DNA of 64,000 bases from contig JARBTR010000005.1 in the NCBI GenBank assembly GCA_029240105.1, positions 186,001-250,000 on the forward strand, given 5' to 3'. The notes under the pieces were generated by a model, which saw only the letters and a list, made by a program, of their open reading frames with translations, made no database searches and was not told the origin of the DNA. Every line of letters begins with the position of its first letter. Position 1 is the stretch's first letter. Origin of the DNA: Caryophanales bacterium. Lineage in GTDB: Bacteria; Bacillota; Bacilli; JARBTR01. A program made the translations under genes and the position numbers. Positions 9,698-17,589 of this stretch are shown in pieces.

Positions 9698-9767
9698 TTA
9701 TAAAGAAAATACTCTATAATTATTTTATTAGAAATGGGCTAATGAAGCCAAAGTTAGGAGAATTCCT

Positions 9768-10619
9768 TTGACAACAACTAACGTTATACCTGAAGAATAT
9801 ATGAAACTACAAGAAGCATTTATCGAAGAACAAAAGAATTGGAAAACAAAATTTTCTACATTGAAAATTTCACATAATAACAATTTCGGGAACCCGCAAT
9901 TGCCTATCATTCATCAAATCAACTGGCAAGCAGATGAAACCGAAATTTTTGCATGCGTAAAAGCCATGTTAGATTTACTTAAATCACATACCCCTCAATT
10001 TGAAAGCGCTATTGAAAAGGTTGATTCAATACTTACAGAAGAACTTGCTGCTGAATGGGTAAAGCAAGCTATCGCAATTAACGAAGCCTACTTTACAAAA
10101 CTTTCTGAAGACCACGAATTGGAAAGTTGGATTCCTCCTTTTGTTGCCGAAAACGCAGCGAAACCCATACTTCAATTAATTTCAGAATCAGAAAAAGAGC
10201 AAATTAAAGAAAACGATCGAAACAATGGATGTCCTTGTTGTGGTGAACCAGGACGTATGGCAGAATTAGATAAAAATAAGAAGAAAAAAATGCTATGTCC
10301 ACGTTGTCATACATCTTGGAATTTAATGAAATTACATTGTGCACATTGTGGGAATAATGATCATAAGCTTGTTCGTATTGTTGAGGTCGGTGAAGATGGT
10401 GTTGAGCAAATACAGCTTTGTAACAATTGTCATAACTACACAAAAGTTATTTCAACAAGTCGTATGTTAAAGAAATTTGACCCAGCTATGCTTGACTTAA
10501 AAACAATCCATTTAGATTACATTGCTCAGCAACAACTTGAAATAGAAGCTGAAAAACAAACTGAAAATGAAATTGAAAATGAAACAGAACTAGAAATAGA
10601 AAATTCAGACGTAAACTAA
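9768..10619 (+). CDS. fdhE: Formate dehydrogenase accessory protein FdhE
   Basis: A 283-residue cytoplasmic protein of the FdhE family, needed for assembly or redox control of formate dehydrogenase. Four CxxC-type pairs that bind metal are visible: CPCCG near residue 155, CPRCH near 180, CAHCG near 193 and CNNCH near 220. The start is TTG at 9768, with TTAGGAG 7 nt upstream. The C-terminus is a low-complexity glutamate/asparagine repeat (about residues 260-281) unusual for the family, probably from local repeat expansion. Confidence 0.88.
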   Translation: MTTTNVIPEEYMKLQEAFIEEQKNWKTKFSTLKISHNNNFGNPQLPIIHQINWQADETEIFACVKAMLDLLKSHTPQFESAIEKVDSILTEELAAEWVKQAIAINEAYFTKLSEDHELESWIPPFVAENAAKPILQLISESEKEQIKENDRNNGCPCCGEPGRMAELDKNKKKKMLCPRCHTSWNLMKLHCAHCGNNDHKLVRIVEVGEDGVEQIQLCNNCHNYTKVISTSRMLKKFDPAMLDLKTIHLDYIAQQQLEIEAEKQTENEIENETELEIENSDVN

Positions 10620-10640
10620 AATTCAATAAAAATAACAGAT

Positions 10641-10790
10641 TGGGGCTGGGACAAACCAAAAAATTCATCCACTGACTCCTACGGTAAAGTGAGTTTAAGA
10701 GACCACGCAGTGTGAGAACTCAATTCTCACATGAGTAGGCTCGAAAATACACTCGTGGAAAGCATGAGGATGATCATTTTTTAGAGTTTG
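10641..10790 (+). repeat. Degenerate copy of a Bacillales intergenic repeat
   Basis: Begins GGGGCTGGGACAAA and continues with CTCC...GGTAAAGTGAG...GAGACCACGCAG...GAGTAGGCTC...CTCGTGGAAAGC. This follows, in AT-richer form, the order of a GC-rich interspersed repeat common in Bacillaceae intergenic regions, as I recall it. No coding frame is present. Assignment is by pattern memory, not alignment. Confidence 0.5.
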
Positions 10791-10822
10791 TAACAGCTCC
10801 TTTCACGTATTCGGAGAACAAT

Positions 10823-11966
10823 ATGAAGTTTTTTGAAGTTAAAACAGTAACAGAGACTTATTCATTAATAGAGAAACATGTTTCTTCCGTCTTTTCAAAG
10901 ATCTTCTGTAGATGGATTTGCTGTCCGTGCATCTGATACATTTGGTGCATCCGAAAGCATGCCTGGATTTTTGAATATGATCGGAAAAGTTGAAATGGGA
11001 CAAGAAGTTCGTGACGCAATTAGTCCCGGACAAACGATGTATGTGCCTACAGGTGGTATGCTTCCAGCTAACGCTGATGCCATGCTGATGATCGAACACG
11101 CTGAAGAGAATGATGATTTGATTTGTGCTTACAAACAAATAGCACCTTTAGAAAATGTCATTCAGGTAGGTGAAGACTTTACAAAAGGGGCCCTTTTATT
11201 CAAAAAAGGAACAAAAATACGTTCTCAAGAAATAGGTGCACTTGCTGCAAATGGAATTACAGAAGTATCCGTTTATAGAAAACCGGTACTTGCCTACCTT
11301 TCGACTGGAGATGAAATTGTTCCTTCCGATATCAGTGAACTTCCACTTGGTAAAATCCGTGATATGAATGCTGTAACAATTGAATCAGCAGCAAGAGAAA
11401 TGGGTTGTGATTTTATCTATGGTGGCATCATCAAGGATGAAGGAGACGCGTTACAAAAAGCTGCTGCAGAATTCCTTTCAAAGTCAGATTGTTTAATTCT
11501 CTCGGGCGGAAGCTCAGTCGGTACGAAAGATTATTCCGTTGGAGTTCTTGATTCACTCGGTTCGCCAGGCGTATATGTTCATGGGATTTCAATCAAACCT
11601 GGAAAACCAACTATTATTGGTTCTGCAGATGGAAAACCGGTCATCGGACTACCTGGCCACCCAGCCTCTGCCCTTGTCATTTTTCAAACCATTGGATCTA
11701 AAATTGTAAATTTACTACGCGGAGCAACAGAAAGCACCACTGCTACTGTTTATGCCAAGTCGAGTAAAAAAATCGCATCCGCTGTCGGAAGAACAGATTA
11801 TATACGTGTTACGTTAACTAAGAAAGACAATTTTTATTTTGCTGAACCCATACACGGTAAATCTGGTTTGATTTCTACTTTAGTTGAATGCAATGGCCTA
11901 CTTTATATCCCAGAAAACAAAGAGGGAATTGAAAAAGATGAGATTGCTGAAGTTGTCCTTCAATAA
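10823..11966 (+). pseudogene. moeA: Molybdopterin molybdenumtransferase MoeA, frameshifted by an N-terminal deletion
   Basis: MoeA inserts molybdate into adenylylated molybdopterin. The ATG at 10823, after CGGAG, begins a normal MoeA start (MKFFEVKTVTETYSLIEKHVSSV). The frame then shifts near 10885, and about 25-30 residues expected before FQRSSVDGFAVRASD are absent. From there to 11966 the protein is complete, with STGDEIV, SGGSSVGTKDY and GLPGHPASA motifs. The downstream frame has a possible internal ATG at 10878 but no ribosome binding site. The loss resembles in size those in the alpha subunit gene, so decay or assembly error is possible. Confidence 0.7.
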
Positions 11967-12058
11967 CTAGGAGCTCTAACCTAACGACTAAATAAAAAAA
12001 CGAATCAAGATAAGGCCATGGGTTTCACTTCCGCTGGCTTAAGGAGTTAAAGCATCAA

Positions 12059-13969
12059 ATGACAAAAGAGCATAAAAGAAAGATTTATCTAGAAGAAAAA
12101 CCTCGTCTAGAGGCGAAAAATCAAATGTTATCCCATTTTTCATTTGCGCGTGAAACGGAACAAATCCAAACCATTCATGCACTTGGACGTGTATCTGCTT
12201 CGCCCATTATCGCTGGACGATCCGTTCCGCATTACCATGCCTCGGCAATGGATGGAATTGCTGTATTTGCTGAAGATACATTTACAGCACACGAGAAGAA
12301 CCCACTACGTTTAGATGCTGATACGTTTTCATACGTGAATACTGGAAACCAAATCCCTTCCTCCTATAACGCTGTAATTATGATCGAAAACGTTGAAGAA
12401 CTCAGTGATGGATCTGTTGAGATTATTGCACCGGCCACACCATGGCAACATATACGGCCAATTGGTGAGGATATAACGGAAGAGGAAATGTTATTTACCC
12501 AAGGCCATACATTTCGCCCAGTAGATATTGGCGTATTGCTTGCTAGTGGCATTCTTCAAGTTGAAGTAGTCCGAAAACCACGTGTAGCCATAATTCCTAC
12601 CGGGCTAGAACTCATTCAACCATCAGAAGAAGCTGTTACGGGTAAACTAATTGAATTTAACGGAACCGTATTCTCCAGTTATGTGACACAATGGGGTGGG
12701 GAGCCGCTTCTTTCTGTCATCGTAACAGATGAGTTGGAACAAATTAAAGCTGCTATTTTAAAAGGCACTAACGAAGCAGATATCGTGGTTATCAACGGCG
12801 GGTCATCTGCTGGTTCAAAAGATTTCACTTTTGCTGCTATTGAAGAGTTGGGCGAGGTATTTACGCATGGAGTCGCTTGCCGACCTGGACATCCGGTCGT
12901 TTTAGGGAAAGTAAACGACAAAATCGTCGTTGGTGTTCCTGGATACCCTGTTTCTGCTTATCTTTCATTCGAATGGTTTGTACAGCCAATGATTTGCGCT
13001 TATTTAGGCATTCCTGAGCCTGTCCGCCCTAAAATCAAAGCAAAACTCGGTCGTCGTGTCGTATCGAAGATGGGTATAGAAGACCATGTCCGAGTGAACG
13101 TATATAAAATTAAGGATGATTTCATAGCCATTCCATTAACTCGCTCTGCTGGAATCACCATGAGTCTAGCTCGAGCAGATGCACTGATGATTATCCCTCC
13201 TGCCTTTATCGGATTTGAAGCTGGCGAAGAAGTGGAACTTCAGCTTCTGAGGCCCCTAAATGAAATATCTAGCGCTTTAGCATTCAATGGTAGCCACGAT
13301 ATGACTTTAGACATTGTTTCATCATTATGGAAGAAACAACATGTCACACAAATGGTTTCAACCCATACCGGAAGTATGGCGGGCATACTAGCAATTAAGA
13401 AAAACGAAGCACATGTTGCAGGTATACATTTATTAGACCCTGAAACCGGGGAATACAACCTTTCTTACGTAAAGAGAATCGCTGCTAATGACGGATTGGT
13501 TCTACAACCCTTCTTAAAACGCAGTCAGGGATGGATTTTACCAAAAGGGAACCCTTTGAATATTCGATCGATTGGAGATATTGTTTCCACCAATGCCGAC
13601 TATGTAAATCGTCAAAAAGGTGCTGGTACACGTATTCTACTTGACCAACTTTTACAAAAGAGTGGAGTAGATAGTACGAGTGTGAAAGGGTATCACCGTG
13701 AGTTTTTCTCTCACTTAGGAGTTGCTGCTGAAGTACGCGATTCCGAAACCGCAGTTGGCATGGGTATTTACTCAGTATCTAAAATATTTGATTTAGACTT
13801 TGTTCCTGTTGCAGATGAGTCCTACGACTTGCTGATGCGCCGTGAATTTTATGAAAGCGTAACAGGGCAAGCGTTGATGCAATTACTGCGTTCAGATGAG
13901 TTGCGTAATGAAGTAGAAAAGCTTGGTGGATATGAAGTTGTAGCCGATTCAGAACCTATTTATATATAA
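12059..13969 (+). CDS. moeA: MoeA fused to a periplasmic-binding-protein-like domain
   Basis: A 636-residue two-domain protein. Residues 1 to about 400 are a complete MoeA (SAMDGIAV, NTGNQIP, PTGLELI, NGGSSAGSKDF, VGVPGYPVSA). Residues about 405-636 are a PBP-like domain (Pfam PBP_like type) with NRQKGAGTRILLDQLL and LDFVPVADESYDL. That domain closely resembles the effector domain of the regulator at 16524-17447. Such fusions are known in Firmicutes and are thought to sense or deliver the oxyanion. The ATG follows AAGGAG. With the first moeA broken, this copy is the likely functional molybdenum or tungsten insertase. Confidence 0.88.
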   Translation: MTKEHKRKIYLEEKPRLEAKNQMLSHFSFARETEQIQTIHALGRVSASPIIAGRSVPHYHASAMDGIAVFAEDTFTAHEKNPLRLDADTFSYVNTGNQIPSSYNAVIMIENVEELSDGSVEIIAPATPWQHIRPIGEDITEEEMLFTQGHTFRPVDIGVLLASGILQVEVVRKPRVAIIPTGLELIQPSEEAVTGKLIEFNGTVFSSYVTQWGGEPLLSVIVTDELEQIKAAILKGTNEADIVVINGGSSAGSKDFTFAAIEELGEVFTHGVACRPGHPVVLGKVNDKIVVGVPGYPVSAYLSFEWFVQPMICAYLGIPEPVRPKIKAKLGRRVVSKMGIEDHVRVNVYKIKDDFIAIPLTRSAGITMSLARADALMIIPPAFIGFEAGEEVELQLLRPLNEISSALAFNGSHDMTLDIVSSLWKKQHVTQMVSTHTGSMAGILAIKKNEAHVAGIHLLDPETGEYNLSYVKRIAANDGLVLQPFLKRSQGWILPKGNPLNIRSIGDIVSTNADYVNRQKGAGTRILLDQLLQKSGVDSTSVKGYHREFFSHLGVAAEVRDSETAVGMGIYSVSKIFDLDFVPVADESYDLLMRREFYESVTGQALMQLLRSDELRNEVEKLGGYEVVADSEPIYI

Positions 13970-13974
13970 AATTT

Positions 13975-14014
13975 AAGACCAAAATACTACTTATATTGTA
14001 GTGATTTTGGTCTT
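13975..14014. terminator. Bidirectional terminator between moeA fusion gene and tungstate transporter
   Basis: Long stem AAGACCAAAATACTAC pairing with GTAGTgATTTTGGTCTT, between convergent genes. Confidence 0.8.
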
Positions 14015-14020
14015 TCATAT

Positions 14021-14749
14021 TTAGAGTGCAAATTCTTTGAATCGTACAATGAATTCCGCTTCTTTGTTTGGGTTTGCTATAACCTCTTTTGTTGGGCCAT
14101 CTTGTACAATTTTTCCATTTTCTAGTACCAATAAGCGACTCGTTATAAAGTTCACTTCTTGAAGATCATGGCTGACAAAAAAACAGGTGATTTGGTTTTC
14201 TTCTATTATTTCTTTTAACTCTTTTAAGAGTTGAATTTTCGTTGGAAAATCAAGTCCCGTAAACGGTTCATCTAGGAATAAAATTTCCGGTTCCGTTACA
14301 AGTGCGCGTGCTAAACTAACACGCTGTGCCTCTCCCCCAGATAATTTTCCAGGGTACCGTTTTGCTAGATGCGTAATGTTTAGTTTTTCTAGCCAAACAT
14401 TCACTTTTTCTTTTCGTTCTGAACGCGGCATACCTCTCATTTTTAACCCCGAAGCTACATTTTCAAAGACGGTTGTATGAAATAAGCAGGCCTGCTGCAA
14501 AACAAAGGACATCTTCCTTCTTGTTGAAAGATTAACATTTTTAGCATGAACAAGCTTCTCTGAGTACAAAATCTCCCCAGAGGTTTGACTCTGAAGCAAG
14601 GAAACAATCTTTAGCAGCGTGCTTTTCCCAGCACCATTTGCACCAACTATACCAACAACTTGTCCCTTTTTAACTGTTAAATTTGGAATCTCTAAAATAC
14701 ATTTTCCAGAAGGTGAGAAAGTAAGGTTTTTTAATTTGATCATACTCAC
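14021..14749 (-). CDS. tupC: Tungstate ABC transporter ATP-binding protein
   Basis: A 242-residue ABC ATPase. The Walker A GANGAGKST is near residue 35, the signature LSGGEAQRVSLARAL near 137, and Walker B EILFLDEPF near 158, with a switch histidine in FFVSHDL. It powers uptake of tungstate (or molybdate) for the formate dehydrogenase cofactor. Its start overlaps the end of the permease gene by 4 bp. The tungstate assignment rests on the TupA-like binding protein next door. Confidence 0.85.
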   Translation of the reverse strand: MSMIKLKNLTFSPSGKCILEIPNLTVKKGQVVGIVGANGAGKSTLLKIVSLLQSQTSGEILYSEKLVHAKNVNLSTRRKMSFVLQQACLFHTTVFENVASGLKMRGMPRSERKEKVNVWLEKLNITHLAKRYPGKLSGGEAQRVSLARALVTEPEILFLDEPFTGLDFPTKIQLLKELKEIIEENQITCFFVSHDLQEVNFITSRLLVLENGKIVQDGPTKEVIANPNKEAEFIVRFKEFAL

Positions 14750-15444
14750 GCTTTCTTCCCTCCTTTTTGTAAAAATGTAAGGAAAGCAGTTAAGAGAAAT
14801 GAAATTGCAAGTAGGATAAACGAAACGGCCATAGCAACATCAAACCTTCCCATATTTACCTGTTGAACAATTGTGGTTGTCAAAATTGTTGTTTCACGAT
14901 AAACACTAGCACCAACCATTTGTGCTGCCCCTACCTCCGCTAGAACACGACCCAGTCCCGCAATAACAGCAGCGAAAATACCAAATCGAACCTGTCTTAA
15001 ATAGATAAATGTGGTTTGAATTTTAGTAGCACCCATTGAGCGAACCAACAGGATTAGGTTTTTGTCGATGCTTTGAAAAGCAGTCGAAACGAACCCCGTC
15101 ACAATCGGTAACGACAACACAACTTGAGCAAGTATAATTGCTTTTTGAGTAAACAAGATATCAAATTGACCAAACGGCCCCGATCTCCAGAATAGAACAC
15201 AAATTGCAAGTCCTACCACAACAGGGGGAACACCCATCCCCAAATTGATAATGGATAAGATGAGCCTTTTACCAGGAAACTCCTTAAGACCTAGTATCAT
15301 GCCCATAGGAACACCAATAAGCGTACTTATTCCAATAGCACTGAGACACACTTTCAAGGTGATTTTAACAACAATAAAAAGTTCCTTATCAAAAGTCATT
15401 ATCAGTTTAAAAGCTTCTATTAAGCCATTCCAGACTAATTCCAT
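14746..15444 (-). CDS. tupB: Tungstate ABC transporter permease
   Basis: A 232-residue inner-membrane permease with about five or six hydrophobic helices and a cytoplasmic EAA-like loop (ARxMGATKIQTTFIY...LAEVGAAQMVGA). The GLGRVLAEVGAAQMVGAS stretch is characteristic of TupB-type permeases. It is overlapped by the ATPase gene and preceded by an intercistronic terminator that should make it less expressed than the binding protein. Confidence 0.85.
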   Translation of the reverse strand: MELVWNGLIEAFKLIMTFDKELFIVVKITLKVCLSAIGISTLIGVPMGMILGLKEFPGKRLILSIINLGMGVPPVVVGLAICVLFWRSGPFGQFDILFTQKAIILAQVVLSLPIVTGFVSTAFQSIDKNLILLVRSMGATKIQTTFIYLRQVRFGIFAAVIAGLGRVLAEVGAAQMVGASVYRETTILTTTIVQQVNMGRFDVAMAVSFILLAISFLLTAFLTFLQKGGKKA

Positions 15445-15505
15445 AAAACACCTTTACTACCATTCTAATTGAGAGAAATTGTATGTTTTCTTTTCTATTG
15501 TAAAA

Positions 15506-15550
15506 CAGCACTCTCTTTAAGTACTAGCGTTTCTAAAAGAGAGTGCTTTA
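15506..15550 (-). terminator. Intercistronic hairpin between tupA and tupB
   Basis: Stem AGCACTCTCTTT/AAAAGAGAGTGCTTT, with AT-rich flanks on both sides. Located between the binding-protein and permease genes of one transcription unit, it is likely a partial terminator or 3' stabiliser giving more TupA than TupB/TupC. Confidence 0.65.
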
Positions 15551-15576
15551 TTATAAGAAGGTTTTTCATTCTGATT

Positions 15577-16524
15577 TTAGTATTTTTCGCCCCACCATTC
15601 AAAAGCGTTTTGACCCTTAATTTTGTAATTTCGAACAATTTCTTCGCCTTCTTCTGTAAGTAGGAACTGTATAAACTGAATTGCCTCAGCTGTTTTAATC
15701 TGCCCTTCAGGAAATTTATCAGGATTTACTCGTGATACATGATAAAAGTTCTTTAGAGCAGCATCACCCTCACTCACAATCTTTAAATTGCTAATAACAT
15801 CATTACCTTTTAGGTTTAACCAAGTTCCTCTGTCAGTTAAGGTATAACCACTGTTTTGATTTGCAAAGGTTAAAGCCATAGACATACCTGCATTTTGAAA
15901 AATATGATTTGTATACAATGGTGCCAATTGTCGTTTTGTAGTTGCGTCTGTAGTTGGACTTAATTTTAATTTTGGATCTGATGAACTATCTTTATTTGTA
16001 ACAAGTTTCCAAAGTTCCACTTCTTTTGATTCAGTACCTGAGCCATCATTTCGAGAAATAAACTTAGATTTTGTATCATAGATTTTTTGCATTGCATCCG
16101 CTGCTGTTCCATTTTTATCTACTTTTGCAGGGTTGCTTTTTGGTCCAACAATTTTAAAATCATTATACATAACTTTTTTATAATCGATAATCTGTCCAGC
16201 ATCCACAAGTGGTTTTTCTTGAGCTGGAGCATGCGTCAATACAACATCAGCATTACCATCTTTCGCTAATTGAAGCGCAGCGCCTGTTCCGACTGAATTA
16301 ATAATTACTTTTATATTATATTTAGCTTCAAATTTAGGGATAAAAACATCTAAAAAGCCGCTGTCTTTTGTGCTTGTTGTAGTCGCTAAGATTAATTTTG
16401 TTGGTTCTGATTTTACTTTAGTTTTTTCATTCTTTTTTTCAACTGATTGTTTTTTGTTATCTGATGAACAACCTGCCACTATGACTAAAAGTAAAATAAC
16501 AGCCACAAAAAACCATTTTTTCAT
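15577..16524 (-). CDS. tupA: Tungstate-binding lipoprotein TupA
   Basis: A 315-residue solute-binding lipoprotein. The signal peptide ends in a lipobox (VIVAGCSSD, lipid-modified cysteine near residue 19). The TTTSTKDSGFLDVF motif near residue 47 is the oxyanion-contacting signature of TupA-type tungstate-binding proteins. Further conserved elements are SVGTGAALQLAKDGNADV and RNDGSGT. It catches tungstate outside the membrane for TupB/TupC. The start overlaps the regulator stop codon, so the two are in one operon. Confidence 0.9.
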   Translation of the reverse strand: MKKWFFVAVILLLVIVAGCSSDNKKQSVEKKNEKTKVKSEPTKLILATTTSTKDSGFLDVFIPKFEAKYNIKVIINSVGTGAALQLAKDGNADVVLTHAPAQEKPLVDAGQIIDYKKVMYNDFKIVGPKSNPAKVDKNGTAADAMQKIYDTKSKFISRNDGSGTESKEVELWKLVTNKDSSSDPKLKLSPTTDATTKRQLAPLYTNHIFQNAGMSMALTFANQNSGYTLTDRGTWLNLKGNDVISNLKIVSEGDAALKNFYHVSRVNPDKFPEGQIKTAEAIQFIQFLLTEEGEEIVRNYKIKGQNAFEWWGEKY

Positions 16525-17447
16525 TAATGAGTCCCCATTTCGCCATAAATGATTTCCCCAAATTCCGCTATGTCATAACCCGTTAATTGATCTAGAGTTA
16601 CACGGAATTCGTTCGAAAGTATTATGTCGAACATCTTATGAAGGTTTGAACTGTTTTCAGGTTTCCACTGAAATACGAGATCAAAAAATTCAGTTGTTAC
16701 AGGAATAAAATCGAGATCAAGTTTATCAACCGTATTACCGATTCCAAAAGTTACATCTGCTCTACCGGATGCAACGTAAGATGCGGTTGCCAAATGTGTC
16801 CACTCTTCTCGTTCGTATCCATTAACCTGATTTGAATGAATGGCATGTTTTTTAAGAAGTTGGTCAAACAAGATTCGGGTGCCCGATCCCTTTTGTCGGT
16901 TCACAAAAGTGATATTCTCCCTTAGCAAATCTTGAAAACCAAGTATCTTTTTAGGGTTTCCCTTTTGAACAATGAATCCTTGTTCCCTTGAAGCAAGTCT
17001 TAAAACGGTAATATCTTTTTGTGGAAATAGTTGTTTGATTGTCGGCAAATTATACTCATTTGTATCTGAGTTTAATAAATGAATCGCTGCTATGTCCGCT
17101 TGATCACGGTATAGCATCATCAACCCTTCAAGACTTCCCACAAAAGATGGTTGTATATAAATGTTCTCTAGCTGACCTTGTGCAAAATAAATCAAATTTT
17201 CTAGTAAAAAATCATGGCTACCCACAATTTTAATCGTTTGATTTAAATCAGGCTTACTTTCATCGAGTCTTTTTGAGTCCGTAGCTGCTCTTTCCTTAAA
17301 AGCTAACAACTCGACTTCTTCGATGCGCATCTTATTTCCAACCTTAAACGCTTTCAAATCTCCACGTTTTATGAGTTCATAGACAGTATTTTTTGATATT
17401 TGTAAGAGACTTGCTACTTCTTCAGGTTTATAAGCTTTACCCTGCAT
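16524..17447 (-). CDS. Oxyanion-responsive regulator: excisionase-type HTH plus PBP-like domain
   Basis: A 307-residue one-component regulator. Residues 1-50 form an excisionase/MerR-like helix-turn-helix (YKPEEVASLLQISKNTVYELIKRG); residues about 70-305 are a PBP-like domain with NRQKGSGTRILFDQLL and DLDFIPVTTEFFDL. The same motif occurs in the C-terminal domain of the MoeA fusion at 12059-13969. It is the first gene of the tupABC unit, so it most likely controls tungstate or molybdate uptake in response to the anion. Direct repeats before its promoter are the obvious candidate operator. Confidence 0.85.
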   Translation of the reverse strand: MQGKAYKPEEVASLLQISKNTVYELIKRGDLKAFKVGNKMRIEEVELLAFKERAATDSKRLDESKPDLNQTIKIVGSHDFLLENLIYFAQGQLENIYIQPSFVGSLEGLMMLYRDQADIAAIHLLNSDTNEYNLPTIKQLFPQKDITVLRLASREQGFIVQKGNPKKILGFQDLLRENITFVNRQKGSGTRILFDQLLKKHAIHSNQVNGYEREEWTHLATASYVASGRADVTFGIGNTVDKLDLDFIPVTTEFFDLVFQWKPENSSNLHKMFDIILSNEFRVTLDQLTGYDIAEFGEIIYGEMGTH

Positions 17448-17500
17448 TCCATCCTCTTTCCGTCAAAATTTGTTCATAATTCGTTCGATATTACGACATA

Positions 17501-17572
17501 ATTATAGCGCAAACGTTAACTAATGTAAAGAATCGTTTAGTTTTGTTATGTTTCATTTAGTTTCGTTATGTT
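17501..17572 (-). promoter_or_regulatory. Promoter and tandem direct-repeat operator of the regulator-tup operon
   Basis: On the minus strand, -35 TTTACA (complement of 17524-17529) and -10 TATAAT (complement of 17501-17506) are separated by exactly 17 bp. Directly upstream of the -35 box are two 17-nt direct repeats, TTTAGTTTTGTTATGTT (17536-17552) and TTTAGTTTCGTTATGTT (17556-17572), given as plus-strand sequence. They start 20 bp apart, two helical turns, which suggests two protomers binding one face. Confidence 0.75.
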
Positions 17573-17589
17573 GTGTAGGGATATTAAAT

